The notes beneath the pieces are model-generated. The model saw only the letters and a list, made by a program, of their open reading frames with translations. It was not told the origin of the DNA and made no database searches. The translations under genes were made by a program, and so were the position numbers. Below, in pieces: positions 1 to 5,799 of a DNA stretch of 6,958 bases (its first letter is position 1; every line of letters starts with the position of its first letter). The stretch comes from JALOOE01 sp964423545. Its GTDB lineage: Bacteria; Chloroflexota; Anaerolineae; CG2-30-64-16. The stretch spans positions 1-6,958 of the forward strand of contig CAYRFV010000289.1 of NCBI GenBank assembly GCA_964423545.1, written 5' to 3'.

Positions 1-827
1 AACCCGGCAGCCTCGAGGGCGGTCAGGAGGATTACCTGCACGAAGCCGCCCTGGAGCAGCTTCGAGCCAGAGAGTGGAATCTCATCTGCCTTGCCATTTC
101 CGTTCGGATCCTTTTCCTTGAACGCTTTCAGCATCGCTTCGAACTCGTCGGTCGTTTCAGGGATCTTCAGGCCAAGCTTGTCCAGCCACGGCTTGTAGAC
201 CCACATCTTCTGCGACAAGCTGCAGTGGTAGCAGTCGTTGTAGTGGGGCATGCCGTAGATCTTGCCGTCCAGCAGGGTGATCAGACCCTTCACTGCCGGG
301 TTGGTCTCGAACATCTTCTTGGTTTCGACCCCGTACTTCTCGATGTAGTCGTTTAGCGGTAGTGCCACGCCCTGCTCGGCGAGGATCTGCATCTGATCCA
401 GGCGGATGCCACAGCCGATGATCACCTCCGGCAGGTCATCGCTAGCGAGCATCAGGTTCAGCTTGTTCTGGGCATCAGCCACTGGCGGCAGGTCGAACTC
501 CAGGTGGATGTTGGTCTTAGCCTCCAGCCACTTGGTGAATTCGTTGTTGATGTAGTCACTCACGGCCGTGTTGGGGCACATGAAGACCTTCATGTTGATC
601 TTGTCTTTGACGATCGGGAATTCGCCGGCCGGAGTGACGGCGACTGCGCCCGCAGGGGCCTTGGCGGCGGGCGCAGCGGCAGGCGCTTTGGTGGCCTCTG
701 CCTTCGCCGCAGGTGCTGAAGTGGCGGCAGTCTGCGGAGCCTGTGCAGCTGGCGCACCACAGGCCGTCACGAGCATCGCTAGGATCGCAACGATGCTCAA
801 GATCGAGAAGAGACGACGCTTCGACAT
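1..827 (-). CDS. ABC transporter sugar-binding lipoprotein, LplA/YtcQ type (3' end cut by window edge)
   Basis: Extracellular solute-binding lipoprotein that should capture an oligosaccharide outside the membrane and pass it to the two permeases encoded upstream. The first 275 codons are visible, about half the usual 500-560 of this family, and the frame is open to the window edge. Residues 1-23 form a lipoprotein signal: basic MSKRR, a hydrophobic stretch, then lipobox VTAC with Cys23 as lipidation site. Residues 24 to about 68 are an Ala/Pro/Lys-rich linker. The mature domain follows with family-like segments: FTKWLEAKTNIHLEFDL, KLNLMLASDDLPEVIIG and KEKDPNGNGKADEIPLSG, the last typical of LplA/YtcQ proteins. 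The ATG is fixed by AGGAGG at 835-840, seven bases upstream, and by the signal peptide. It is the last gene seen of the minus-strand operon, 235 bases after the second permease. The sugar is not readable from sequence; a fucosylated glycan is inferred from the operon. Confidence 0.93.
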   Translation of the reverse strand, partial: MSKRRLFSILSIVAILAMLVTACGAPAAQAPQTAATSAPAAKAEATKAPAAAPAAKAPAGAVAVTPAGEFPIVKDKINMKVFMCPNTAVSDYINNEFTKWLEAKTNIHLEFDLPPVADAQNKLNLMLASDDLPEVIIGCGIRLDQMQILAEQGVALPLNDYIEKYGVETKKMFETNPAVKGLITLLDGKIYGMPHYNDCYHCSLSQKMWVYKPWLDKLGLKIPETTDEFEAMLKAFKEKDPNGNGKADEIPLSGSKLLQGGFVQVILLTALEAAG

Positions 828-860
828 CGGGTTTCCTCCTAAGGGATTTGGGTGGATGCT

Positions 861-880
861 CCTGATATCTCCTGATATCT
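861..880. repeat. 10-bp tandem repeat in the leader of the binding-protein gene
   Basis: CCTGATATCT occurs twice in immediate succession, 34-53 bases upstream of the binding-protein start. Read on the transcribed minus strand each unit contains AGGAG preceded by the palindrome GATATC. The leader therefore carries two extra SD-like AGGAG motifs between the AGGAGG at 928-933 and the true SD at 835-840. It could be a small duplication, a protein-binding site or a ribosome standby site; nothing in the sequence decides between these. Confidence 0.6.
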
Positions 881-1012
881 GACACTGGACCGTGCCTGTG
901 TTGCCATACGTTCTTGTGATGGGCGAACCTCCTTTCGTGTCTGGCCGGTCTCGCTCGCAGGCGCCGAAGCTCCGTTGGTCGAAACCGGACGAGGTGCTGA
1001 ACTGCCCGGTGT

Positions 1013-1046
1013 GAGCGCCAGGCGGCCGCATGGCGCTCGTGCGCCA
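1013..1046 (-). promoter_or_regulatory. Two mutually exclusive stem-loops between permease and binding-protein genes
   Basis: In the minus-strand transcript, TGGCGC (1046-1041), GAGCGCCA (1038-1031) and TGGCGCTC (1020-1013) follow one another. The middle arm can pair with the first (6 bp, loop ACGA) or with the third (8 bp, 10-base loop containing the GCGGCCGC palindrome), but not with both at once. The set begins 16 bases after the stop codon of the upstream permease. No T-run follows, so it is not a standard intrinsic terminator. It may act as an mRNA stability or processing element that sets binding-protein level apart from permease level. The role is inferred; the pairing is read directly. 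Confidence 0.6.
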
Positions 1047-1062
1047 CTTCGCAGGGCAACGG

Positions 1063-1986
1063 CTAGCCCTTCACCGACCCCAGCATGATACCCTTTACGA
1101 AGTAGCGCTGCGCAAAGGGGTAGATGATCAACACGGGGACGGAGGCCACGACAATCAGCGCATACTTGAGCAGCTCGCGCAAGGCTTCCCTGGCAGCCAT
1201 GCTCTTGATATCCTCAACCATGCTCAAGTCCACGTTGCTCGATATCAAGATGTCTCGCAGGATGATCTGTAGCGGAAAAAGATCCTTGTTCGTCAGGTAG
1301 AGCAGGGCTGCGAAGAACTGGTTCCAGTGGCCGATGGCATAGAACAGCGCCAGCACCGCGATCAGCGGCGTTGAGAGCGGGAGCAAGATGCGCAGGAAGT
1401 AGCGGAAGTCGCTGCATCCGTCAAGCTGTGCAGCCTCCAGCAACTCGTGCGGGATCGACGTGCGCATGAAGGTGATGGCAATTAACAGGTTCCAGACCGA
1501 CAGGGCCTGCGGGATAATCAGCGCCCAGCGGGTGTTGCGGAGGCCGAGATCTTTCACCAACAGGTAGGTGGGAATGAGGCCGCCGTTGAAGAAGAGCGTG
1601 AAGAGAAACAGCCCCAAGATGACGTTCTTGCCCCACAGGTCGCGGCGCGAGAGCGGGTAGGCGGCAATCAACGTCATGGTCACGTTCACAAGCGTGCCCA
1701 CCACCGCGTAGAACAGCGAGTTGCCATAGCCGGTCCAGATGTACGGATAGGAGAAGACTTTCTGGTAGGCCACAAGCGAGAAGTCCACCGGCCAGAGCAC
1801 CACCTTGCCGGAGATGACCGCCGCGCCGTCGCTGAATGACGCGCTCACGACATAGATCAGCGGATAGAGGACCACGAGCAGGAACATCGTCAGGATGGCA
1901 TAGTTGGTGATCGTGAAAGCACGATCTATGCCGGTTTCCCGAATCCGGTTGCCTGACTTGGACACCGCCTTGGCTTGTGCAGTCAT
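1063..1986 (-). CDS. Carbohydrate ABC transporter permease, LplC/YtcP type
   Basis: Inner-membrane subunit (307 aa, the normal length) of a CUT1-type sugar importer, expected to pair with the permease encoded just upstream. Hydrophobic segments lie near residues 28-50, 88-112, 122-145, 155-175, 202-222 and 273-294, giving six helices. The cytoplasmic EAA loop that docks the ATPase is seen at 181-204: ELLEAAQLDG followed by LLPLSTP, with Gly190 in the conserved place. The C-terminus YFVKGIMLGSVKG is characteristic of the LplC/YtcP family. The start ATG lies 17 bases after the stop of the preceding permease gene, with a purine-rich GAGAGGCAGG just ahead, so the two permeases are surely co-transcribed. 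No ATPase gene is nearby; family members commonly use a shared MsmX/UgpC-like ATPase encoded elsewhere. Confidence 0.95.
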   Translation of the reverse strand: MTAQAKAVSKSGNRIRETGIDRAFTITNYAILTMFLLVVLYPLIYVVSASFSDGAAVISGKVVLWPVDFSLVAYQKVFSYPYIWTGYGNSLFYAVVGTLVNVTMTLIAAYPLSRRDLWGKNVILGLFLFTLFFNGGLIPTYLLVKDLGLRNTRWALIIPQALSVWNLLIAITFMRTSIPHELLEAAQLDGCSDFRYFLRILLPLSTPLIAVLALFYAIGHWNQFFAALLYLTNKDLFPLQIILRDILISSNVDLSMVEDIKSMAAREALRELLKYALIVVASVPVLIIYPFAQRYFVKGIMLGSVKG

Positions 1987-2003
1987 AGCCTGCCTCTCTG
2001 TCG

Positions 2004-2978
2004 CTAGAATAGGCTCTTCTCGGTCAGGCGTTGGGAAGCCCAGTTCGCTGACACCAACAGGATCAAACCGATGACCGAGTTGAACAGCCCGATGGCGGCG
2101 GCATACGAGAAGTTCGCCACACCGCCTGCGAGGCCGGTCTTGTAGACGAACGTACTGATGACCTCCGAGGTGGCGATGTTGAGCTCATTCTGCATGAGGT
2201 AGGTCTTTTCGAAACCTACGTTCAGCACCTGTCCCATGTTCAGAATGAACAGGGTGACCATGACCGGCAGGATTCCAGGGATGTCAATATGCCGTATGCG
2301 CTGCAGGCGGTTTGCGCCATCCACCACGGCAGCTTCGTGCAGAGCCGGATCCACCGTGGTCAAGGCTGCAAGATAAATAATGGTGCTGAAGCCGGTGTAC
2401 TGCCAGACGCCGGTCCAGACATAGATTGACGGGAAGAGTTCGGCGCTGCCCATGAAGAGCACAGGATCCAGGCCGATTGCCTTCAACAGCAGATTGACCG
2501 GTCCGCGCCTCAGGTCCAGGAACTGCAGAATCATGCCGACCATGACTACTGTCGAGATGAAGTACGGCGCATAGCTGACCATCTGGACCGTGCGCTTGAA
2601 AAATCCGGTGCGCAGTTGGTTCAGGCTGAGCGCCAGGATGATCGGGATCGGGAACCCCACGACAAGGGAGTAGAGGGAGAGCCCCAACGTGTTCCGCATG
2701 AGCCGCAGGAACATCGGCGAATCGAAGAAGCGCCGGAAGTTCTCCAGCCCGATCCACTCGCTCTGGAGGATCGGCTTGCCCGGCAGGAAGTCCCGGAATG
2801 CGATCTGGGCGCCATACATGGGGTAGTAGGCAAATATGAGCAGCCAGGCGACGGGCAACGCCAGCAGCAGGTACAGCTGCCAGCCGTGACGGATCTGCTT
2901 CCAGATGCGCGCAGCCCGTCTGCTCAGTCCGGTCCTGGTCTGGGTCTGGGGTCTCGCCAGGCTAGTCGCTGTGGCCAT
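2004..2978 (-). CDS. Sugar ABC transporter permease, LplB/YteP type
   Basis: Inner-membrane permease subunit (324 aa, full length) of the same CUT1-type importer. The N-terminus (about 35 residues) is basic and cytoplasmic. Helices are predicted near residues 36-55, 96-120, 138-155, 183-206, 235-252 and 292-312. Family marks are YPMYGAQIAFRDF at about 52-64, the EAA loop HEAAVVDGANRLQRIRHIDIP at 214-234 with Gly221, and the region GFEKTYLMQN at 255-264 typical of LplB/YteP proteins. The ATG is supported by GAGGAG at 2984-2989 with a 5-base spacer. It lies 62 bases after the fucosidase gene and 17 bases before the partner permease. Substrate cannot be read from the permease itself. Confidence 0.95.
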   Translation of the reverse strand: MATATSLARPQTQTRTGLSRRAARIWKQIRHGWQLYLLLALPVAWLLIFAYYPMYGAQIAFRDFLPGKPILQSEWIGLENFRRFFDSPMFLRLMRNTLGLSLYSLVVGFPIPIILALSLNQLRTGFFKRTVQMVSYAPYFISTVVMVGMILQFLDLRRGPVNLLLKAIGLDPVLFMGSAELFPSIYVWTGVWQYTGFSTIIYLAALTTVDPALHEAAVVDGANRLQRIRHIDIPGILPVMVTLFILNMGQVLNVGFEKTYLMQNELNIATSEVISTFVYKTGLAGGVANFSYAAAIGLFNSVIGLILLVSANWASQRLTEKSLF

Positions 2979-2999
2979 GTCTGCTCCTCAAGGGGTCTC

Positions 3000-3032
3000 G
3001 CGAACGCGGCGATCGTTGACATGCCCGTTCGC
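3000..3032. repeat. Inverted repeat between fucosidase and first permease gene
   Basis: GCGAACG (3000-3006) and CGTTCGC (3026-3032) form a perfect 7-bp stem with a 19-base loop. They lie in the 62-base gap between the fucosidase stop and the SD of the permease gene. There is no T-run, so it is not a clear terminator. It may be a processing or stability hairpin inside the operon transcript, or chance in GC-rich DNA. Confidence 0.35.
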
Positions 3033-3040
3033 TCGCGGGC

Positions 3041-4135
3041 TCACCATCGTCCGTGCATGCGCAGCCGCCGGCCCACCTCTCGCAGCGTCGCCACATCGTC
3101 GGCGTGGATCGAGCCATCGGGCAGCGGGCCGGTGTTGAGCAGCAGGTTGCAGCGCTGGCCCGCAGCGGCATCCAGCATAGCCAACACCTCATCCGGTGTG
3201 CGGTGGTGCGCGTCATCATCCCGGCGATAGCCCCACGCGCCGGGCTGCAACGTGTCACAGATCTCGTTATGTTTGTCTTGGTTGCGGTCCCAGGCCCGTT
3301 GGGCGACCTCTGCGGCCGCCTCGCCGATCATCTCGCGGCAGCGCTGCGCCAGGGAGTAGCCCTGGCGCTCCGGCGCCGCGAAATCCTCCGTGCCGGTGGC
3401 GCCCTGCTTGAAGCAGATCAGCGCCTGCGGCTGGAGCTGGCGAATCATGGCATAGGTCTCGTGGATCGGAAAGAGATCCGGGCGGGCGTAGTAGCCCATG
3501 ATCGGATCGAACCAAATCCCCGCGACCGGGCCGTACTGCGTCAGCAGCTCACGGAGCTGAACATGCATGAAGTCGACATAATGCCTGAAGTCAGCATCGC
3601 GCTGGAATTTGTAGCGCGGCTCCGGGGTCGTGTAGTCCGGCCGCGCCATCCGGAATTCGGTGCGCGGATAGAAGTAGGGATGGCGCCAGTCCAGCGCATA
3701 CGAGTAGTAAAGAAAGAAGCCCAGCCGCTTGCGCGCGCACTGCTCCGCCAGCTCGGCGATGAGATCGCGGCGAGCCGGGGATTGGACCGAGTTGTAGGTG
3801 GACGCCCGGGTGTCGAAGAGGCAGAAGCTGTCGTGATGCCGGGTCGTCGCGGTGATGTACTTCATCCCCGCCTCACGCGCCAGGTCCGTGATGAAGTCAG
3901 CATCGAAGCGGTCGGGGTGGAACTGGTCGACCAGTTTCTCGTATTCGGCGACCGGAATCGCCTCTTGGAACATCACCCACTCGCCGCGGCCGAGGATGCT
4001 GTACAGCCCGAAATGCAGGAACAGCCCGTAGCGTGCGTCTGCAAACCAGGCAAGCGCCGCCTCGTGCGGGTCGCGCCGGTAAAGATCGCTGTAGTCGACG
4101 AGGTGGCTCGGCACGTCAGAGGTTGCTGCAGGCAT
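3041..4135 (-). CDS. Alpha-L-fucosidase, glycoside hydrolase family GH29, short cytoplasmic form
   Basis: Retaining exo-glycosidase expected to release L-fucose from fucosylated oligosaccharides. It has 364 aa, shorter than common GH29 enzymes (about 430-500), and ends soon after the catalytic barrel, so the usual C-terminal beta-sandwich is missing. Family marks in order: WFADARYGLFLHFGLYSILGR at 30-50 (the W/GLF-HFG opening of GH29), TTRHHDSFCLFDT at 97-109, the nucleophile motif GIWFDP with Asp210, EICDTLQPGAWGY at 291-303, and NLLLNTGPLPDGSI at 330-343. The common HHDG reads HHDS here (Ser103). No signal peptide is seen, so it should act in the cytoplasm on imported sugar. The ATG at 4135 is the first in-frame start after the predicted promoter; its SD (GAGAGACAGG) is weak. 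The frame stays open further upstream, but that part lies antisense to the regulator gene and is not coding. It is the first gene of the transport operon. The acid/base Glu cannot be assigned by eye. Confidence 0.91.
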   Translation of the reverse strand: MPAATSDVPSHLVDYSDLYRRDPHEAALAWFADARYGLFLHFGLYSILGRGEWVMFQEAIPVAEYEKLVDQFHPDRFDADFITDLAREAGMKYITATTRHHDSFCLFDTRASTYNSVQSPARRDLIAELAEQCARKRLGFFLYYSYALDWRHPYFYPRTEFRMARPDYTTPEPRYKFQRDADFRHYVDFMHVQLRELLTQYGPVAGIWFDPIMGYYARPDLFPIHETYAMIRQLQPQALICFKQGATGTEDFAAPERQGYSLAQRCREMIGEAAAEVAQRAWDRNQDKHNEICDTLQPGAWGYRRDDDAHHRTPDEVLAMLDAAAGQRCNLLLNTGPLPDGSIHADDVATLREVGRRLRMHGRW

Positions 4136-4159
4136 CCTGTCTCTCGCAGTCGAGAATTG

Positions 4160-4173
4160 GCCCGACGTCGGGC
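4160..4173. promoter_or_regulatory. Perfect 14-bp palindrome, candidate operator
   Basis: GCCCGACGTCGGGC is a perfect palindrome in the leader of the fucosidase gene. It sits about 16-29 bases downstream of the predicted -10 (4189-4194), thus within the first 25 or so transcribed bases, a place where a bound dimeric repressor would block transcription. As RNA it could also fold, but it has no loop, so a DNA operator is the better reading. It directly abuts one CGAGAATTGGCC repeat. Confidence 0.5.
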
Positions 4174-4188
4174 ATATGATTAGCGCAC

Positions 4189-4197
4189 AGTATATCA
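4189..4197 (-). promoter_or_regulatory. Extended -10 promoter of the fucosidase/transport operon
   Basis: Read on the minus strand the sequence is TGATATACT: TATACT matches the TATAAT consensus in five of six bases and is preceded by the TGn extension. No good -35 is seen at 16-18 bases upstream, which is usual for extended -10 promoters. Transcription would start near 4182, giving a leader of about 45 bases before the fucosidase ATG and containing the palindrome at 4160-4173. Confidence 0.55.
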
Positions 4198-4280
4198 CGG
4201 GTGGGCTTCGCCGCGGGTGTGTTTTTGGCCGAATTCTGGCCGAGAATTGGCCGCGGGCGGCTGTTCGGCGCCGGGTTCGC

Positions 4281-4309
4281 TTGGCCTTGGCCAGGGCCTG
4301 GGCTATAAT
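4281..4309 (+). promoter_or_regulatory. Sigma-70-type promoter of the HTH/receiver regulator
   Basis: A perfect -10 TATAAT (4304-4309) stands 17 bases after TTGGCC (4281-4286), which matches the first half of the TTGACA -35. Transcription would begin near 4316, about 50 bases ahead of the TTG start at 4367. The -35 lies inside the TTGGCC box cluster, so a protein bound to these boxes would cover it; autoregulation is a reasonable inference. Confidence 0.65.
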
Positions 4310-4366
4310 GAGGCCGCTCAGCGGGTCGCCCCGGCGCGGCTGAGCATTCCCGCTGGATGGTGGCCT

Positions 4367-5620
4367 TTGGAAGCGCCGACATTCGACCGGTTTGTTGCAG
4401 ACCTGCGCAGCGCACTGCACTATCTCTACGATCCCGATCAGCTGCGCCGGAGTTCTCTCGCAGCCTGGTTCGGCGTGTCTGGTTTCGACGCGGCCGCCGC
4501 CTTGCAGCGCATCCTGACCGATGCCGTCGAGGCGCTCCAACCTGCGCCGGACGAGCCGCCCCAGTCGCGCGCCTGGCGCATCTATGACGCTCTGGTCTAT
4601 CGTTACATCCGGCGATTCGAGCGCGAGGTGGTGGCCGATCAGCTTGGGATCAGCGGCCGTCAGCTGCGTCGCGAGCAGCGCGCGGCTTTGGAGGCGCTCG
4701 CCGAGCTGCTCTGGAAGGAGTACGACCTGGCGGCAAAGAGGAATGTCGGGGCCGGCCTTCGTCCTCCCGCGCCGACCGCCGGCCCCGGCGGCCCAGCCCA
4801 GGTCGAGGCGCCCGCCTGGCTGCGCGACATGCCGCCGGAGAAGCCGGCATCGCTGCGCCAGACGCTGCCGGCGACGCTCGACCTGGCGCGGCCACTGGCG
4901 CAGCGTTGGGCGGTCCGCCTCGACGCTGTCCTGACCGAGGATCTGGCTGAGCTTGCCGTGCCTCAGGTGGCGTTGCGCCATGCTCTGCTCAGCCTGCTGG
5001 GCATCGCGATGCCCCGCGCCGCCGGTGGCGCGGTCGAGGTCGAAACCCGACAGTCCGCAGACCGGATCGAGATCGTCGTTCTGTGGAGCGAAGGCGCCTT
5101 TGCGCGCACGCCGCTGACCGAAGGGGAGCTGAACAGCTTGGGCGTGGCGCGGGGTCTGGCCGATGCGGCGGGTGGTGCGCTCGAGTGGGCGCCGGACGCC
5201 GGCCCCCCGTCAGTTGCCGCGAAGTTGGTGCTGCCCATCCTGGAGCGCGTGCCCGTGTTGGCGGTGGACGATAACCCGGATGCGCTCCAGCTGCTCGAGC
5301 GCTATGTGTCGGGCACGCGCTACTGTCTCACCGCCACGCGCGATCCGGTGCAGGCGCTCCGGGCGGCCCTCGAATTGCAGCCTCGGATCATCGTCCTGGA
5401 CGTGATGATGCCGGACGTGGACGGCTGGGAGCTGCTGGCTCATATCAGGCAGCTGCCTGAGACGGCCGAGACTCCCGTGGTTGTCTGCACGGTGCTGCCG
5501 CAGGAAGCGCTGGCGCTGGCGCTCGGCGCTGATGCCTTCTTGCAGAAGCCCGTCAGTCGCGAGGCGTTCCTGGCGGCGCTCGATGGGCAGGTCGATTCAC
5601 AACCCGGCGCGGATGCGTGA
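4367..5620 (+). CDS. HTH / degenerate HATPase / receiver-domain transcriptional regulator
   Basis: Likely phosphorylation-responsive regulator, 417 aa from a TTG start. Residues 1 to about 125 are an alpha-helical region ending in a helix-turn-helix-like segment, EVVADQLGISGRQLRREQ (87-104), close in look to sigma region 4 or LuxR-type helices. A Pro/Gly-rich linker (132-160) follows. Residues about 165-292 resemble a histidine-kinase ATPase fold: VALRHALLSLLGIA in the N-box place, and LGVARGLADAAGGALEW with VAAKLVLPI at its end. The N-box Asn and the glycine boxes are missing. Residues 296-407 are a CheY-like receiver with DD (301-302), acceptor Asp345 in LDVMMPD, Thr375 and Lys394. A GTG at 4217 is also in frame, but it lies upstream of the TATAAT promoter, so TTG 4367 (MEAPTFDRF) is preferred although its SD is weak. 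The gene diverges from the fucosidase operon, its probable target (inferred). No partner kinase is in the window. Confidence 0.8.
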   Translation: MEAPTFDRFVADLRSALHYLYDPDQLRRSSLAAWFGVSGFDAAAALQRILTDAVEALQPAPDEPPQSRAWRIYDALVYRYIRRFEREVVADQLGISGRQLRREQRAALEALAELLWKEYDLAAKRNVGAGLRPPAPTAGPGGPAQVEAPAWLRDMPPEKPASLRQTLPATLDLARPLAQRWAVRLDAVLTEDLAELAVPQVALRHALLSLLGIAMPRAAGGAVEVETRQSADRIEIVVLWSEGAFARTPLTEGELNSLGVARGLADAAGGALEWAPDAGPPSVAAKLVLPILERVPVLAVDDNPDALQLLERYVSGTRYCLTATRDPVQALRAALELQPRIIVLDVMMPDVDGWELLAHIRQLPETAETPVVVCTVLPQEALALALGADAFLQKPVSREAFLAALDGQVDSQPGADA

Positions 5621-5799
5621 TCCGCAGGCACCGACTGCCGGGATCGAATGCGGCGATCGGACAGAACCAGGTCCTTGGAGACGCTGGAGTCCGTCGGGCC
5701 AGACGCATCTTCGAGCAAGTCGCCGAGCAGTCCCTCGTCATCGGTTTCCGATCGGTGTTGCCCGACTGCCTGCACGGAACGGCGGGTGTCGCCTGTTAG
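5617..5799 (+). CDS. Possible small coupled reading frame (60 aa), doubtful
   Basis: A GTG overlaps the stop of the regulator as GTGA (5617-5620) and opens a 60-codon frame ending in TAG at 5799, which overlaps the stop codon of the convergent membrane-protein gene. Third codon positions are GC-rich (about 44 of 60 by eye), as expected for a coding frame here. I recognise no motif or family in the product (segment RRIFEQVAEQSLVIGFR). Against it: other frames in this stretch are also open, and no SD is visible apart from possible coupling to the regulator. It may be only the 3' untranslated region of the regulator. Confidence 0.2.
   Translation: MIRRHRLPGSNAAIGQNQVLGDAGVRRARRIFEQVAEQSLVIGFRSVLPDCLHGTAGVAC

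Larger units (their letters stand above)
4151..4292. repeat. Cluster of TTGGCC boxes in the divergent control region
   Basis: CGAGAATTGGCC occurs at 4151-4162 and again, identically, at 4241-4252, exactly 90 bases apart. TTGGCC itself occurs at 4157-4162, 4225-4230, 4247-4252, 4281-4286 and 4287-4292, with a CTGGCC at 4236-4241. Between 4226 and 4258 the TGGCC units follow an 11-base step, about one helical turn, so they would lie on one face of the DNA. The boxes flank the fucosidase-operon promoter and overlap the -35 of the regulator promoter. This fits repeated binding sites for a shared regulator, though GGCC-rich DNA also makes such words easily. Confidence 0.5.

Noticed and set aside
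861..880. CRISPR or satellite array
   Set aside because: Only two adjacent 10-bp copies without spacers.
568..882. Plus-strand Ala-rich 104-codon frame
   Set aside because: Antisense to the Ala/Pro linker and signal peptide of the binding-protein gene; Ala-richness arises from the mirror of GCN codons.
1013..1038. Intrinsic terminator after the second permease
   Set aside because: The stem is good, but the following bases (ACACCGGGC on the minus strand) contain no T-run.
556..1059. Minus-strand 167-codon frame across the leader of the binding-protein gene
   Set aside because: It overlaps the lipoprotein signal region in another frame, has no SD, and is rich in His/Arg without any domain; it also runs through the stem-loops.
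3053..4183. Long plus-strand open frame (376 codons) opposite the fucosidase gene
   Set aside because: It is the antisense shadow of a GH29 gene with clear catalytic motifs; its product has no recognisable domain and is Arg/Val-rich as expected for a GC-rich mirror frame.
4217..4366. GTG start for the regulator with 50 more residues
   Set aside because: This would place the TATAAT promoter inside the coding region, and the extra residues (MCFWPNSGRE...) look like translated control DNA with TTGGCC repeats.
4136..4981. Upstream in-frame extension of the fucosidase by about 280 codons
   Set aside because: It lies antisense to the regulator gene and runs through both promoters; the GH29 domain needs none of it, and ATG 4135 fits the predicted transcript start.
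5440..5775. Minus-strand 111-codon frame at the end of the regulator
   Set aside because: More than half lies antisense to the receiver domain with its conserved residues; no motif in the remaining part.
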